From Angiostrongylus vasorum (lineage: Eukaryota; Nematoda; Chromadorea; Rhabditida; Metastrongylidae), in NCBI GenBank assembly GCA_018806985.1, contig JADANN010000311.1:248001-312000 (forward strand): DNA of 64,000 bases, written 5' to 3'. The notes beneath the pieces are model-generated. The model saw nothing but the letters and a program-made list of their open reading frames with translations, had not been told where the DNA came from and made no database searches. A program made the translations under genes and the position numbers. Of the stretch, positions 12,401 through 23,039 are shown in pieces (position 1 is the first letter of the stretch; the number at the start of each line of letters is the position of its first letter).

Positions 12401-12600
12401 AATAAGTAACAGGTTAGTAGTTCATTGCCACAAGCTTTAGTTCGATGATAAAAACGTGGAAAATCAAATGCTTTGGACTGTATTAAAGTCCACTTCTTGC
12501 TGAGATTGCGTAACTGAAGTTGAGGAATAAACACCGAAACTACTCTAGCGACAACTGGAAATGTTATGCATGTGCTAAGTGAAACCATATTGAGATTGAG
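9483..12600. other. Gene-free stretch downstream of TBCK
   Basis: No supported gene was found. Frames at 9866-10105, 11068-11312, 11398-11631 and 12268-12615 are isolated, lack family motifs and have no matching neighbours. A weak LINE echo occurs at 10330-10640. The stretch lies beyond the 3' end of the minus-strand TBCK gene. Confidence 0.4.
10330..10640 (+). repeat. Possible RTE endonuclease scrap
   Basis: The peptide YLTDVAIVPMF at about 10396-10428 resembles the [13 protein letters not shown] segment in the endonuclease of the LINE at 27.6-31 kb (plus strand there reversed). The following lysine- and serine-rich frame is compatible with the linker of that element. Stops interrupt it. 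Nothing else of the element is recognisable. Confidence 0.25.
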
Positions 12601-12617
12601 AATGTCAAACGCCAAGT

Positions 12618-12623
12618 TTTATT
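12618..12623 (-). other. Poly(A) signal AATAAA of TBCK
   Basis: TTTATT on the plus strand reads AATAAA on the minus strand, about 95 bases beyond the TBCK stop codon at 12717-12719. It is the nearest exact signal and its distance is typical. Confidence 0.5.
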
Positions 12624-12716
12624 ACACAGGAAAATGAAATACAACATTCACTGGATCTCCAGCACTCATTAGATTATTAATTATGAGACTACTAAAGAGT
12701 CTTCAAGATGGACCAC

Positions 12717-13820
12717 TCAGTGAGGTATGTGAATAAGTGCAGCATTATGCCGAATCCCCTCGAAACCGCCATCTACTACACAAACACCGTCAATGCCGAA
12801 ATTCACCAGCTGACCAGAAAACTGAATAGAGAGCATTTCATGAAACAGCATCATAACAATTACCACCGAGTTTTATAACCCATTATGATTATACTTGGAT
12901 AATTGGATGGCCCGTCCCCACAGGTTGTGCGTACCCCAGCATAATCTTCATTTTTTTTCTCAGAGTTTTCATGGTTTAGCTATTGTGGTTGCTTGGAGTC
13001 TCGAGATCAGCCAGGCCAAAGTCTTCCCCAGGTCATCACCACCACAGGCACTCGCCGCCTTTGTGGATCAGATGGAGATTTGCCACCATGCGACTAGTTT
13101 GGTTCCAGGACGGTGACGGATCCTGGTATTGGTTTACCCTTACCTGGGTTCCCTGACGGAAACGCCGGACTCATTCTTAGCTTGGGAGACCTTGTCAGGT
13201 GGATGAATGCCCTCACTGTACATCGCAGCCCGACACCCAGGAACACCTCCCAGCTGCAATGAGGCCGTAAACCGTTGACAGGAATATGAATGATAATGTG
13301 ATTATACTATACAAAAAACAGACAAGTATAGCGCAGTGGTTGGCGTGCCACAGCAACGCACACAGGGTCATTGGTTTATCACCCGTCTCAGGCTGTGAAA
13401 GTATCTGATCTCTCCAGTGTCTGCAAATACGGTGGGGCATCGGACTAGTCTTTGCGGAAGAAAACACTGCTTCTATACATGAGTAGGCCACCGCAAGTCA
13501 TTTTACAAGCCAATTATTCGTCCAATCACTCTACAAGGGTTGAAAGGAAAAAATGCATGACGCGTCCCTATGGAATTGGTCAGCGTCTTTCATCATTACA
13601 CCATGTAAGAACACTAACCTTTCGTGTTATATCCATGTCTTTTCCACCAACAATGCAAATTGGATGCTGATTTCTCTGTGCAGTTCTCATCGGTTCAGCA
13701 ATGTTTAGGAGTGAGCTGTCGTTAACATTGGGATAATTGATTGATCGTAAGACACAACCTCTCCCAAATCTTGAAGGAAAGGCATCAGAAAATCGCATAA
13801 ATACATATATGCATATATAT

Positions 13821-13863
<43 letters not shown>

Positions 13864-16800
13864 CACCAAGAATGTCTTCAAAATTGTGGAAAAATTTAAA
13901 ATTAAAACAAACTCGATTTGGGAACGGATATCGATGACCAGAATCAGTTCATCGATGACCCTCCAAGCGAATTCTTCCCGTGAGAGTCGGGGACACTGCC
14001 ATTTCTTCAGCTCTGCTGCCATATTTTGAAGACTGCACGGTAGCCCTCGAGGAGGCGGTAGGTGAGAGTCTAGAATGACTTCAAACAATAAATTTACCAA
14101 AGTGTGGGATTTCAAAAAACTAAGAATTCGTATAAATTGCGATTGCATTTAACTTTTCCTGAAAGGAAAAATGATAGAGTATAAAGGAACCGAACACATG
14201 GCTAGAATAGGTTTCTGAAGCAGATATTTTATCCACAATCTTAAATGTTAATCATTCACAAATTTTACAAAGAGTGACACACTAAGCGGACATTAAACCC
14301 TTTCCCTGGAGCAAACTATGAAGCGAATCTCCCATAAAAAAATTTTGTCAGAAAAACTTCTTTGACTAAAAAAGCACTAATATCACTTAATTCCAGCGCA
14401 AGTAAAACAGTTCTCTATCGATAATTACAAATGTCGTCCAAAAAACTGAGAAACTAAACAATATCGGGCAATATATTACACCATTTCATAATTTTTTATT
14501 CTGGACTTCAACAAGAAGTGGGCTGCTTTGTTGAAAAGGCAGGTACAATCTTGCTCACACCGCTTAAATGTCAATATCGAATAAAATCTTGAAGGCAAAA
14601 CGTTGAAATCACGGGTAAACATTTCAACCACTTTATTCCAGAATAGAAAGAAAACCACAAAAGAAATATGGCTCCCAGATTCGGAAGCTTTACAATTACA
14701 GGAAAACTTGGCCCAACGCTCTAAAAGTACAATATCTTAAAAACAGTTCCCTTCTCAATTTTTTTAGTTTGAATCCTCAAGAAATTCAAACTGGTGAAAT
14801 TTTCAGCGCAAACGCTGCAACCACACCCACCCATAAACGAATGATTCGAGAACACATCGCCCACTGCTGGACCAAATCAAGGGAAGTCACGAATCCAAAG
14901 TGAAAAAACCCATTTGTGAGCCACAAAAATTCCGAGGTTCACGGGGAACAAGCAAACTTGTTAGCAAAGATCCGGAAATCGAAGTAGTTTCTATGAATAA
15001 TGTCGTTCACTACTGGCCGACACATTTTGTTCGAAGTTTAAACGCTAAATTATCTCGTTATGTACGAATCATGTGACTTGTACATTCGCGAACGTCGTTG
15101 AAGTACAACTTGACAAAGAATGATAGCTTAGCGCATCTAAAACAACGGCCTCTAATGAAATTCTGCTGGACATACCACTGGAGACTGCGTGAGATCGGAA
15201 GGCACAGCTGGGTGGAACGCGATCGTAGTATGCAATGGAATCCGCAACAACCACCTCCATCGAAAGATCTATATATTTTCAAACTCAAAAAAAGCTGCAG
15301 AAGAAGTAAAGCAATAATTCTGATAGGAATCGGACCCTTACCAGGAAGATCTGAAAACAGCAATATCGCATCATTAAAAGACGACTCAATAAGAGTTTGA
15401 CGGAGTTGGCGCAGAATAGCCAGACCTGATATTAAAGAAATCAAAACTGAACTTGTAAATTTACAACTTAGAAAGAAAAATCCATTGCTGAACAGCTAGA
15501 CACTAATTGTTTCTCCAAAAAGAACAAAGGAGAATATCTAGTACGAACCTATAAACAAAGGAAAAGACGAATCTCGTTGAAGTAGTTGGTCCCACACATG
15601 AAATAATTTGTAAATGGGCAGTACATGAGCGAAACAGGTTAGGAACCACGGAATAGCAAATAGTTCTGGATAAAACTCCATTGACACCAAGCGTGTGAAC
15701 AATTTTGCATCCACAAAAGCCAGCAGGTGATTGAACACAGCGAGCTGCTCTACAAAAAGAAGCGTTTCCGATCTCTGTTAGGACCTGCGAAAGAAATTGT
15801 GGAGACTTACCTTGTATCACAGCTGAATTATCCTTGAGAAAGAAATTGTTGAGATATTTTTTGATAAAAGCTGTGAGACAAGCGAGAGCGGTAGGAAGTC
15901 GATTGAAGTACAGCAAGAGGAATGGTGCTGCAAGACTGTCGCATCCTTGCCAGTAGACGTACTGAGGATGACTTAGTAGCCATGCCTTCAGAAGACGTCG
16001 CAAAGAATAGTGTGCGGCAGGTGACGTCATCAGCTCTTCGTACTACAAAAACCAACAACGAAAAAATAAAAATAAAAATAAACAGCGACACAGCCAGTTG
16101 GCTACACAAAGATTTTAAGTGAACCTGATGACAACGTGGAATGTCCACGTCCAGCTGCCGATCGCTCGTATGGACCGCTAAGGTATTACGGTGAAAGAAG
16201 TTCCACTCGTCGCTTGACCGCACATCCAACAAAGCGCACCACACTAGCAGAAAAAAAAACGCTGATAACAAAGAAAGGAGCCCGAATTGATAATTCTCTT
16301 CTTGTTTATAATTATGTAGGCAGATAGAGAACACCTGTATACCGATGAAATTTGTAACGAATATCTCAACTCATCACTAACGTCCTAATCATTTCTTGTC
16401 AGAGGTGCGAAAGAAAGAATAATGCAAGCGTTAAACATAAGCAACCAATAGTTACTGAGAGTAACACATTCCATTAGTCAGTTTAAAGCAAAAGTTTCGA
16501 ACAGGAAAACATTGATCCACCCATAACTAAATTTGTAAAACGATTCACGAAAAATGTCGGAACCATTAACGAAAGAGCTGAAGCTTTTGGTAACATGTGG
16601 CGGTTTTGAGCATGTGCAGTAGAAGTTTATATCAAAATTAAGTGGGATTCATTGACGACTACCATCTGCCCTTCTCATCGGTGGGACATCCCGAGCAACC
16701 GATTGTAGCAGCTCTTTAAGCTTATAAAACCGCGAGGCCAGTAGGTGACCTATTAACCGCATTCGTGACGCCTGATACACCATATCCTTTTCCTTAACAA

Positions 16801-17687
16801 CTAGAGATAAATTTTCGTTTTGAGTGTAGCTGGAGTCGGACGGAACAAGAAGTGATTGCAGAAAAACATTTGCTGTCGAAATAGAGCCCAATTTCTCGCG
16901 TATATTTTTATCTGGAAGTAACACTACTTCAGGTTTCACACAAAACCTCCGCGCTTCGTCATTACCAAACATCTGAAGATCTTCCACTACGATACTGAAA
17001 CGTTTTTATTTACAAATGAATTCAATTTAAATACAGTTTGACAGCTACGATGAAATTAAAAGAGAAAAACTGTCCAACCATGGATTGGTAAGCACAGGAT
17101 GACGGAGAGTGATCACATTATTTCGCACTAGTATCGCTTCAACACCGGAACCACAAAGCCTCCAAAGAAAAAAGGCATCTTGCACGGTCATTTCACGAAG
17201 AATCCAGTCGCAACCATTGTTTGACTGGATTCGAGCATTTAGAATCTCCACGGATTCGAACAAATTCACATCTCGTAACTGTGAGTGATTAGTTAAAGAT
17301 AGGAGCTCGTATGGCGTAGGACGATTCGACGGCAATAACGAAAAACATCGCTCCATAATGCCACTGAGCTCTTCACTGAGTTCCAGATTTCTCGCAGAAT
17401 GCGATGCGGATCGTAATGCTTTCAGGATTGGATCTAGCAGTGACCCTCTCACAGCTGTCAAAACAAACAAGACAACCTTGTTCAATGTGAAAAATAAAGC
17501 GTAGACTTCTGAATCTTCTGGTTAAGAATTTAGTTAGAAGGTAATCAACTGACACTGACCTCTCGACATACTACACTTCAATATATTCATATACTGCTTC
17601 ACAGACCAGATTTTCCGCAATAAAACACCCTATAAAAAACACCACCATAAGTATATTTATGGAGACATACATATACATATATACATA

Positions 17688-17718
<31 letters not shown>

Positions 17719-20700
17719 CCATACGTATATGCACTTGTGTGTATGCAGACGTGTGAATATATGTTTGCGTACGCATGCATACATATGTACATGTAAATAC
17801 ATTTTTTGTTGGAGGAGCTATAATACAGCCTAGGGCTTAATGGAATAAAGATTCCACCCTGTATATCCAATCTATGAGTAAAACTGACTCATAACCCATA
17901 TACCGTGGCCATTTCCAGTAACACTACGCCGAGTGCCCACACATCCGTCTTGAACGTTGACCTTTCAGTTGCGGACCCTCTAAAAAATTGTTCTGGTGCC
18001 ATAGAATATCCAAGCGGCAGTCCACCTTGTATATCCCAGCCATCCTTAGAAATGTAACTAAATAAATAATAGTGGAATAACTAGTAACTGCGAGAGATAC
18101 CAAAAATGGAAGTCGTATTCCACAGCATAACTACATGAAAATGAAAATCACCTCACTCCATAATGAGTGATCCGAACATTTGGAAGATCGTTTTCATAAC
18201 CAGTAATTAGAACAGAGTCAGAATTAAGTATGCCCACACAAAACCCGGCATCGTGAACAGCTGAGACTCCCTGAACCACTTGCGAAGTGACATGAAGAAT
18301 TTCCTTTTCAGACATTCTGAATAAAACAGCCTTCAAAGAAAAAAATGCATGAAACTTCACAACAACGATATAGAAGTGGATAGAACAAACAACATATACA
18401 TTAATTCTAACTGATTCTACTTCTAACAACCGAAACATCTAATGGTTTAGGCGAACGGAGTTATCGGCCTGTAGAGGTAAGGACGGACTGACCATGTAAG
18501 GTTGTTAATAGCGAACTCCTAGTATTTCAATGACTTTCGCGTTTAAACGTACTTTCAAGCGTATAATTAGATATTTAGATGGCCCGCCTTTAGTGGTTGT
18601 GCGCGCCCCAGCATAATTTCCATTTTTTTAGGAGCTTTGCTGGTTTTGCCGTTGTTGTTCCTTGGAATCACGAGATCAGCTTGGCCAAAGTCTCCAGGTG
18701 GTCACCACTACAGGCAGTCGCCGCCGTTGTGGATCAGAAGATTTGTCACCATGCTGCTAGTTTGTTAGTAGGACTACGGTGGATCCTGATATTCGTTTAC
18801 TCTTAGTTGGGTTTCCTAATGAAATGCCTGACTTCTCAGCTTGGGATGCCTGCTGAGGGGGATGAATTCCTCCACTGTAAATCGCAGCCCGACACCCAGG
18901 ACCACCTCCCAGCCATGATAAGGCGATAAACCGTTAGAAGGCTACGGACGAAATAGAAGCTGAAACGTGAAGAAATAAATATCGAAAAAATTTAAAAAAA
19001 AACTCCACCTTCTTGTTGATATCAGCGTCGAAATAGAACAATTATAATGCTCAGAAATCAGTATGACCGCGTTTGGGACTGAAACAAAAAACTGAATTAA
19101 AACCCTCATACTAGGGACATTGTATTCAGCGATAGGCCACCAATATTTGAAAAAAAATGGTTAACATATGTGGAATTTATATTTTGGGACAAAAACGACC
19201 TCATATATCCCAAACCCTGAGTGAACCGGAACACAACTGTAACTATTGCTCAAAGGTAAATATACTTAGAAACTTGAACGGCCCATTTCCACAAAGAATA
19301 AAGGAGGATCTAGCCAAAACTCTTGCCCCATAGGTCCAACAAGGCCGTACCATTGTGGATAGCAGGGGCTGTATGTGCTAGAATTGCAAGTGAATCACCT
19401 TGAGAATGGTTAGGAGTCTTCGCACTGGTTTAATCTGCTTTAGAAGTAGAAATTTCGAACTCTTTCTCAGATTTTGTAATCACATAAAAGGTATAACCTC
19501 CTAGTTGTAGACAATTCAACCAGATCCAGGGACACTCATCATGAAAGTGGAGGAGACTTCTAGCAACTTAGTAGAGTTATAGAAAATGAACATGTAAAAG
19601 GATAAAGGATAAAGCCCTCGCGTTGACCAACCCCTGAGTGATGCACAATACGTTCGACTTCATCAGGCATTGTTTGGAGTTGATTGAATGCTTACCTGGC
19701 CTTTACGATTACTCTCATAGCTGATCGATGCATCCAGCCAGTGCTGTTATCCCCACAGACAAGTTTGGTACCAATCTGCCGACCCCAGAGGGATGAAAAG
19801 CTTGGTGGGGCACAGGCGCGGGGACCGATCCCATGTGTACTACAGGGCGCCTCCGATCACTGCGCCACACGCGCCAAAATGAACATGTAGTCACGTGAAA
19901 AGGTCTTTTGGTCTTTTTTTGTCTTTTTTCTATCTGGACTTCAAACGGTCAGTGCAGATGTATTCTTTCTTTTATAATAGTAAGTACAAGAAAAATATCG
20001 GCCGATGATACGACATCCTGAGATTAATGCAAAGAAATATTTTTGCGTAACCCGAAAGATGAAAGATGATACGAAATTTTAGCACGAATCCCCCTACTCG
20101 TGGGATAGCGGTATTGTCTTGTTTTGTATCCATTACATGCTTGCAAGTACTTGCCTGTTGCGCGACGAAGTTGTTTTTCTCGACAATAAACGGCAATTTA
20201 TGCTTTCATGGAAAGACGAACAGTCGATAAATTTATAAGCCTTTAGATGACCCTTTGTTCTATTACTCCAAGGAGACAGGTTTCTTTTTTTATTTTATCC
20301 AATCCGTATTTCACATCTACAGTGCGGACCCCAGCACTCCTCACATTCGATTCGTTTCGTCGCATGAAAATCTTCCTTTCATCTTGAATGTGGTTGAATG
20401 CTGGTCGAGTCGACTCTCGCTGAAGTCCTGAGACAGCCGAGATACAGGGGTTCACAGCTGCATTGCAAACAGTGATTTTTTTCGCGGACAAGTCCGGTCC
20501 CAATTTCCCGAGCCCGGAGTGACGACAGGCTTGGTGAGCGTCAGGTGGAGTTCGTACCAGAGCACAAGGGAACAAATAGTTTCTATAAAATATCCTTTCA
20601 ATTTCAAATTCGTCTACATATAAAATTCCCAGTAAAAACATGTGAAAGAAATTCAAATGCTTAGAAACTCCCATGCTGCCGCAACACGCGCAAAAACCGG

Positions 20701-21974
20701 TGACACATTGGGGAACACCACTACGTGAAATTTCGATTTCTCAATCGCTTTCGGGTTCAAAATGCATATACGGCGTTCAAATAAAGTGGGAAGAAAGTAC
20801 GTTCAGTGGCCACCAGAAGATCAAAATTATATTACAGCGAACCAAAGAACTTGTATTTGTAGTCAACGATCTGTAAACCGTAAAAACTTCTATTGCAATT
20901 AATAATAACCACTATGAACTAAGATATGTTCGCTTAGAAAGTCCTAAGCGGTCTTTATCTTCGCATCGTATGAGCCCTATGGTCGCAGGTATATGAGCGC
21001 GTATAGCGCAGTAGTCGGAAGCGCCCTGCAATACTCATGGGACCGATAACCGCACCCCAGGCTCACGGAGCTCTCTATCCTTCCAGGGTCGGCAAATTGG
21101 TACCAGACTTATTTGGGAGGATAGCAACACTGGCTCGATACATCGGCAGGCCACCACGAGCCATTGCAGGCCAGACATGCATGCAGTCACCTCGAACGAT
21201 TCTTAGTGAAGTCGAATGCATGGCGCATCCCTCAGGGATTGATCAACGTCGAGAGCTTTTTCAGAGTTTTTATGAGCCCTAAAAAGTAACGGAGACGAGC
21301 AAGTACTAAAAAATTTTGTTGTCACCAGTCTCACTACTACATTACAGTATAATTCAATAACAGTATTAAAATACTATTGATTCTATTTCCCAACGGTTTA
21401 CCGCTTCATCTTGGCTGGCAGGTGTTCCTGGGTGTCGGACTGCGATGTACAGAGGGGTATTCATCTCCCGATAGGGTCTCCCAAGCTGAGAAAGAGTCCG
21501 GTGTTTCGATCAAGAATCCCAGCTAGGAGTAAACCAATACCGTGATCTGCTACCGTCTTGGTACCAAACTAGTCGCAAGGCGGCGACTACCGGTGGTGGT
21601 GAAAACCTAGAGCAGACTTTGGCCTGGCTGACCTTGGAACTCCAGGTAACTACAGTGAGTAAACTAGGAAAACTCCGAAAAAAATGGAGATTATGCTGGG
21701 GCCCGCACAACCAGTGATGACGGGCCATCCAAATATCCAACTAAGTATGTATTCTATTGATAATGAAACTTCTGAAAAACCTACCTAAAGTGCATCGTAT
21801 AAGTTCTATGTAGCTACAGAGTGCCGGGTGTTCTACACTTTTAACTTTCTCGAAACGACCTAGCATCCGAATGCTGGATGGGATGATTGGCAAGCCATTT
21901 GCACACGTTCGACGACCTTCTTCAATTCCCAGAAGCACGATGGCCCCAAAACCAGCATTATCTAACAATCTCAT
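12717..21974 (-). CDS. tbck: TBC domain-containing protein kinase-like (TBCK) orthologue
   Basis: TBCK joins a kinase-like domain, a TBC Rab-GAP domain and a rhodanese-like domain, and acts in endolysosomal trafficking and mTOR signalling. Minus-strand exons, 5' to 3': 21974-21785, 19078-19009, 18316-18152, 18057-17904, 17629-17560, 17454-17079, 16994-16663, 16243-16125, 16042-15811, 15749-15549, 15425-15342, 15268-15110, 14069-13913, 13769-13619, 12821-12717. All junctions use GT-AG and keep frame, giving 854 codons (human protein about 890). Residues about 20-260 are the kinase part. [16 protein letters not shown] matches TBCK, but the HRD site reads FCVGILNSD and DFG reads HYGV, so it is a pseudokinase; MAPEQFF is kept. 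In the TBC domain the arginine finger (VDIPRCHQ, Arg489) and glutamine finger (YWQG, Gln524) are intact, so GAP activity is plausible. The rhodanese lacks the catalytic Cys (ICIVGGKD). The start ATG sits directly after an acceptor (ATTGCAG), fitting trans-splicing. An in-frame extra exon at 22098-22045 could extend the N-terminus. The 15110 donor is the least certain junction. Confidence 0.92.
12886..13277 (-). repeat. Family B copy in the last TBCK intron
   Basis: In reverse orientation it runs from CTTGGATAATTGGATGGCCC to GGCCGTAAACCGTTG, with CCACCATGCGACTAGTTTGG and GGTTCCAGGACGGTG between. It lies in the intron between the exons at 13619 and 12821, oriented opposite to the plus strand and hence the same way as the gene. 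Confidence 0.8.
13823..13859. repeat. (AT)n microsatellite
   Basis: An uninterrupted AT dinucleotide run in the TBCK intron between the exons at 13913 and 13769. The YIYIYI peptides seen on both strands are artefacts of it. Confidence 0.95.
17669..17718. repeat. AT-rich microsatellite
   Basis: Mixed ATAC and AT dinucleotide repeats in the TBCK intron between the exons at 17904 and 17629. Confidence 0.9.
18568..18936 (-). repeat. Family B copy in a TBCK intron
   Basis: Reverse-orientation copy from TTTAGATGGCCCGCC to AAGGCGATAAACCGTTAG, with GCAGCCCGACACCCAGGA near its end. It lies in the intron between the exons at 19009 and 18316. Confidence 0.8.
19600..19878 (-). repeat. SINE-A copy in a TBCK intron
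   Basis: Complete copy on the minus strand. The head reads GGCGCGTGTGGCGCAGTGAT and the B box GGGATCGGTCCCCGCGCC; the 3' end carries CAACGCGAGGGCTTTATCC. It sits in the large intron between the exons at 21785 and 19078. Confidence 0.85.
20455..20545 (-). repeat. SINE-A fragment
   Basis: Middle part only: on the plus strand GCGGACAAGTCCGGTCCCAATTT and CGGAGTGACGACAGGCTTGGTG resemble the reverse of the family body. The head and tail are absent. Confidence 0.45.
20998..21268 (+). repeat. SINE-A copy in a TBCK intron
   Basis: Full-length copy opposite in orientation to the host gene: A box GTATAGCGCAGTAG, ATGGGACCGATAACCGCACCC in the B-box area, GGTACCAGACTTATTTGGGA and TCGAATGCATGGCGCATCC follow. 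Confidence 0.8.
21387..21747 (+). repeat. Family B copy near the first TBCK exon
   Basis: Starts TTTCCCAACGGTTTACCGC and ends GGGCCATCCAAATATCCAAC, with a short AAGTA tail. It ends about 40 bases from the donor of the first coding exon of TBCK. Confidence 0.85.
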
Positions 21975-23039
21975 CTGCAATATTGATTAGAGAAGTCAAA
22001 AAAATGTCTGATGCTGAGCAACAGATTAGAAAAAAAAGACTCACTTCGGCTGGAAGATGACACAATTCATTGGGTGACGCAACGTGCGTGAAACGTGGCT
22101 GTAATCTGATAGTTCAGCAAATGTCGAGTACTAAACAGAACAATCATTAGAAGAGTTAAGAGCCCTAAAGCTACATAAATGATTTGTGGGAAGAAAAGGA
22201 ACAATGTAAGTTCTCTTAACGGTCGATTTTATTCGAGAGAGGAGAAGAAACGCAAAGAAGTTCTCCCTAAAAAGGATGTGGAACTATCTCAAACGCATCA
22301 AATCAATCAATCAATCAACCAACCAATCAATCAATACTGGACAGCCCATACTAAAACGACACACTTCGTTAGATGATTCCATGATTAGGCACTTAAACCT
22401 TAAGCGAAAGCCAAAATTTCGACATTCACCGACATTCCTTAAGGTTTTGAGGACAATGGGTAGAGGTATCACTTATGAATGATGAAAACCAAAAAACTAT
22501 TTATTCGCCTGGGTCTGGAGAACGTCACTACTTATGATTACTACCGGCATTTACTAAAGTTGCTCGGAAATTAGCATTTTTAAGAAAGAAACTGAAAAGA
22601 AATGCTCAAATGAGCTAAGATGTTTGTGTAGTTGCTCGACGATGCACAGTTTTCACCAAATTACTCAAAAATTGAAGGCATTGTACTGGTTTAGTGAAAA
22701 TAGTGCGGTGCAAAACAATAATACAGAGTTACACTCTGAGGAACTACTAGGGATATTAATGTTGCAACCTTAGGAATATTTAATCAGAAGTACAAGGTGA
22801 GCAGACGGTTAACGTGCTCCAGTGTGTCGGCGATTGCACCAAGGACACTGTACTCACCTGTTGAGGCCTCATGTCTTAATGAGTACTGAGGGCATTCTTG
22901 TTCGTCTTCGTCCTGATCAGATACTAATGTGAGCTTTACTTACTTAATCTTTTACTAGTTTTCGGGTTACTTTATTCCTCGATTACAAGTTGCAGCCGTA
23001 GATCACGATCGTCGGTTTGCTTTGTTTTAAGCACTGGTG
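21975..23039. promoter_or_regulatory. Divergent upstream region between TBCK and PIX
   Basis: The two genes point away from each other across about 1.07 kb, so their promoters should lie here. A possible extra TBCK exon (minus strand 22098-22045) has good GT and AG sites and joins in frame to the ATG exon. A CAAT-type tetranucleotide repeat lies at 22300-22336. An acceptor-like TTTTACTAG ends at 22958, about 80 bases before the PIX start, and could receive a spliced leader or a 5' UTR exon. No TATA box or other element can be assigned with confidence. Confidence 0.4.
22300..22336. repeat. (CAAT)n microsatellite
   Basis: About nine copies of AATC with two variant AACC units between the divergent genes. 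Confidence 0.9.

Noticed and set aside
12268..12615. Minus-strand open frame of 115 codons downstream of TBCK
   Set aside because: It follows the TBCK stop and poly(A) signal and shows no homology that I recognise.
13705..14148. Open frame with runs of Tyr-Ile on the minus strand
   Set aside because: Only 13913-14069 is a TBCK exon; the rest is an AT microsatellite read as protein. The same holds for frames at 17571-17870 and 49693-49902.
20243..20674. Minus-strand open frame of 143 codons in a TBCK intron
   Set aside because: It overlaps a SINE-A fragment and lacks known motifs; the TBCK exons on either side join in phase without it.
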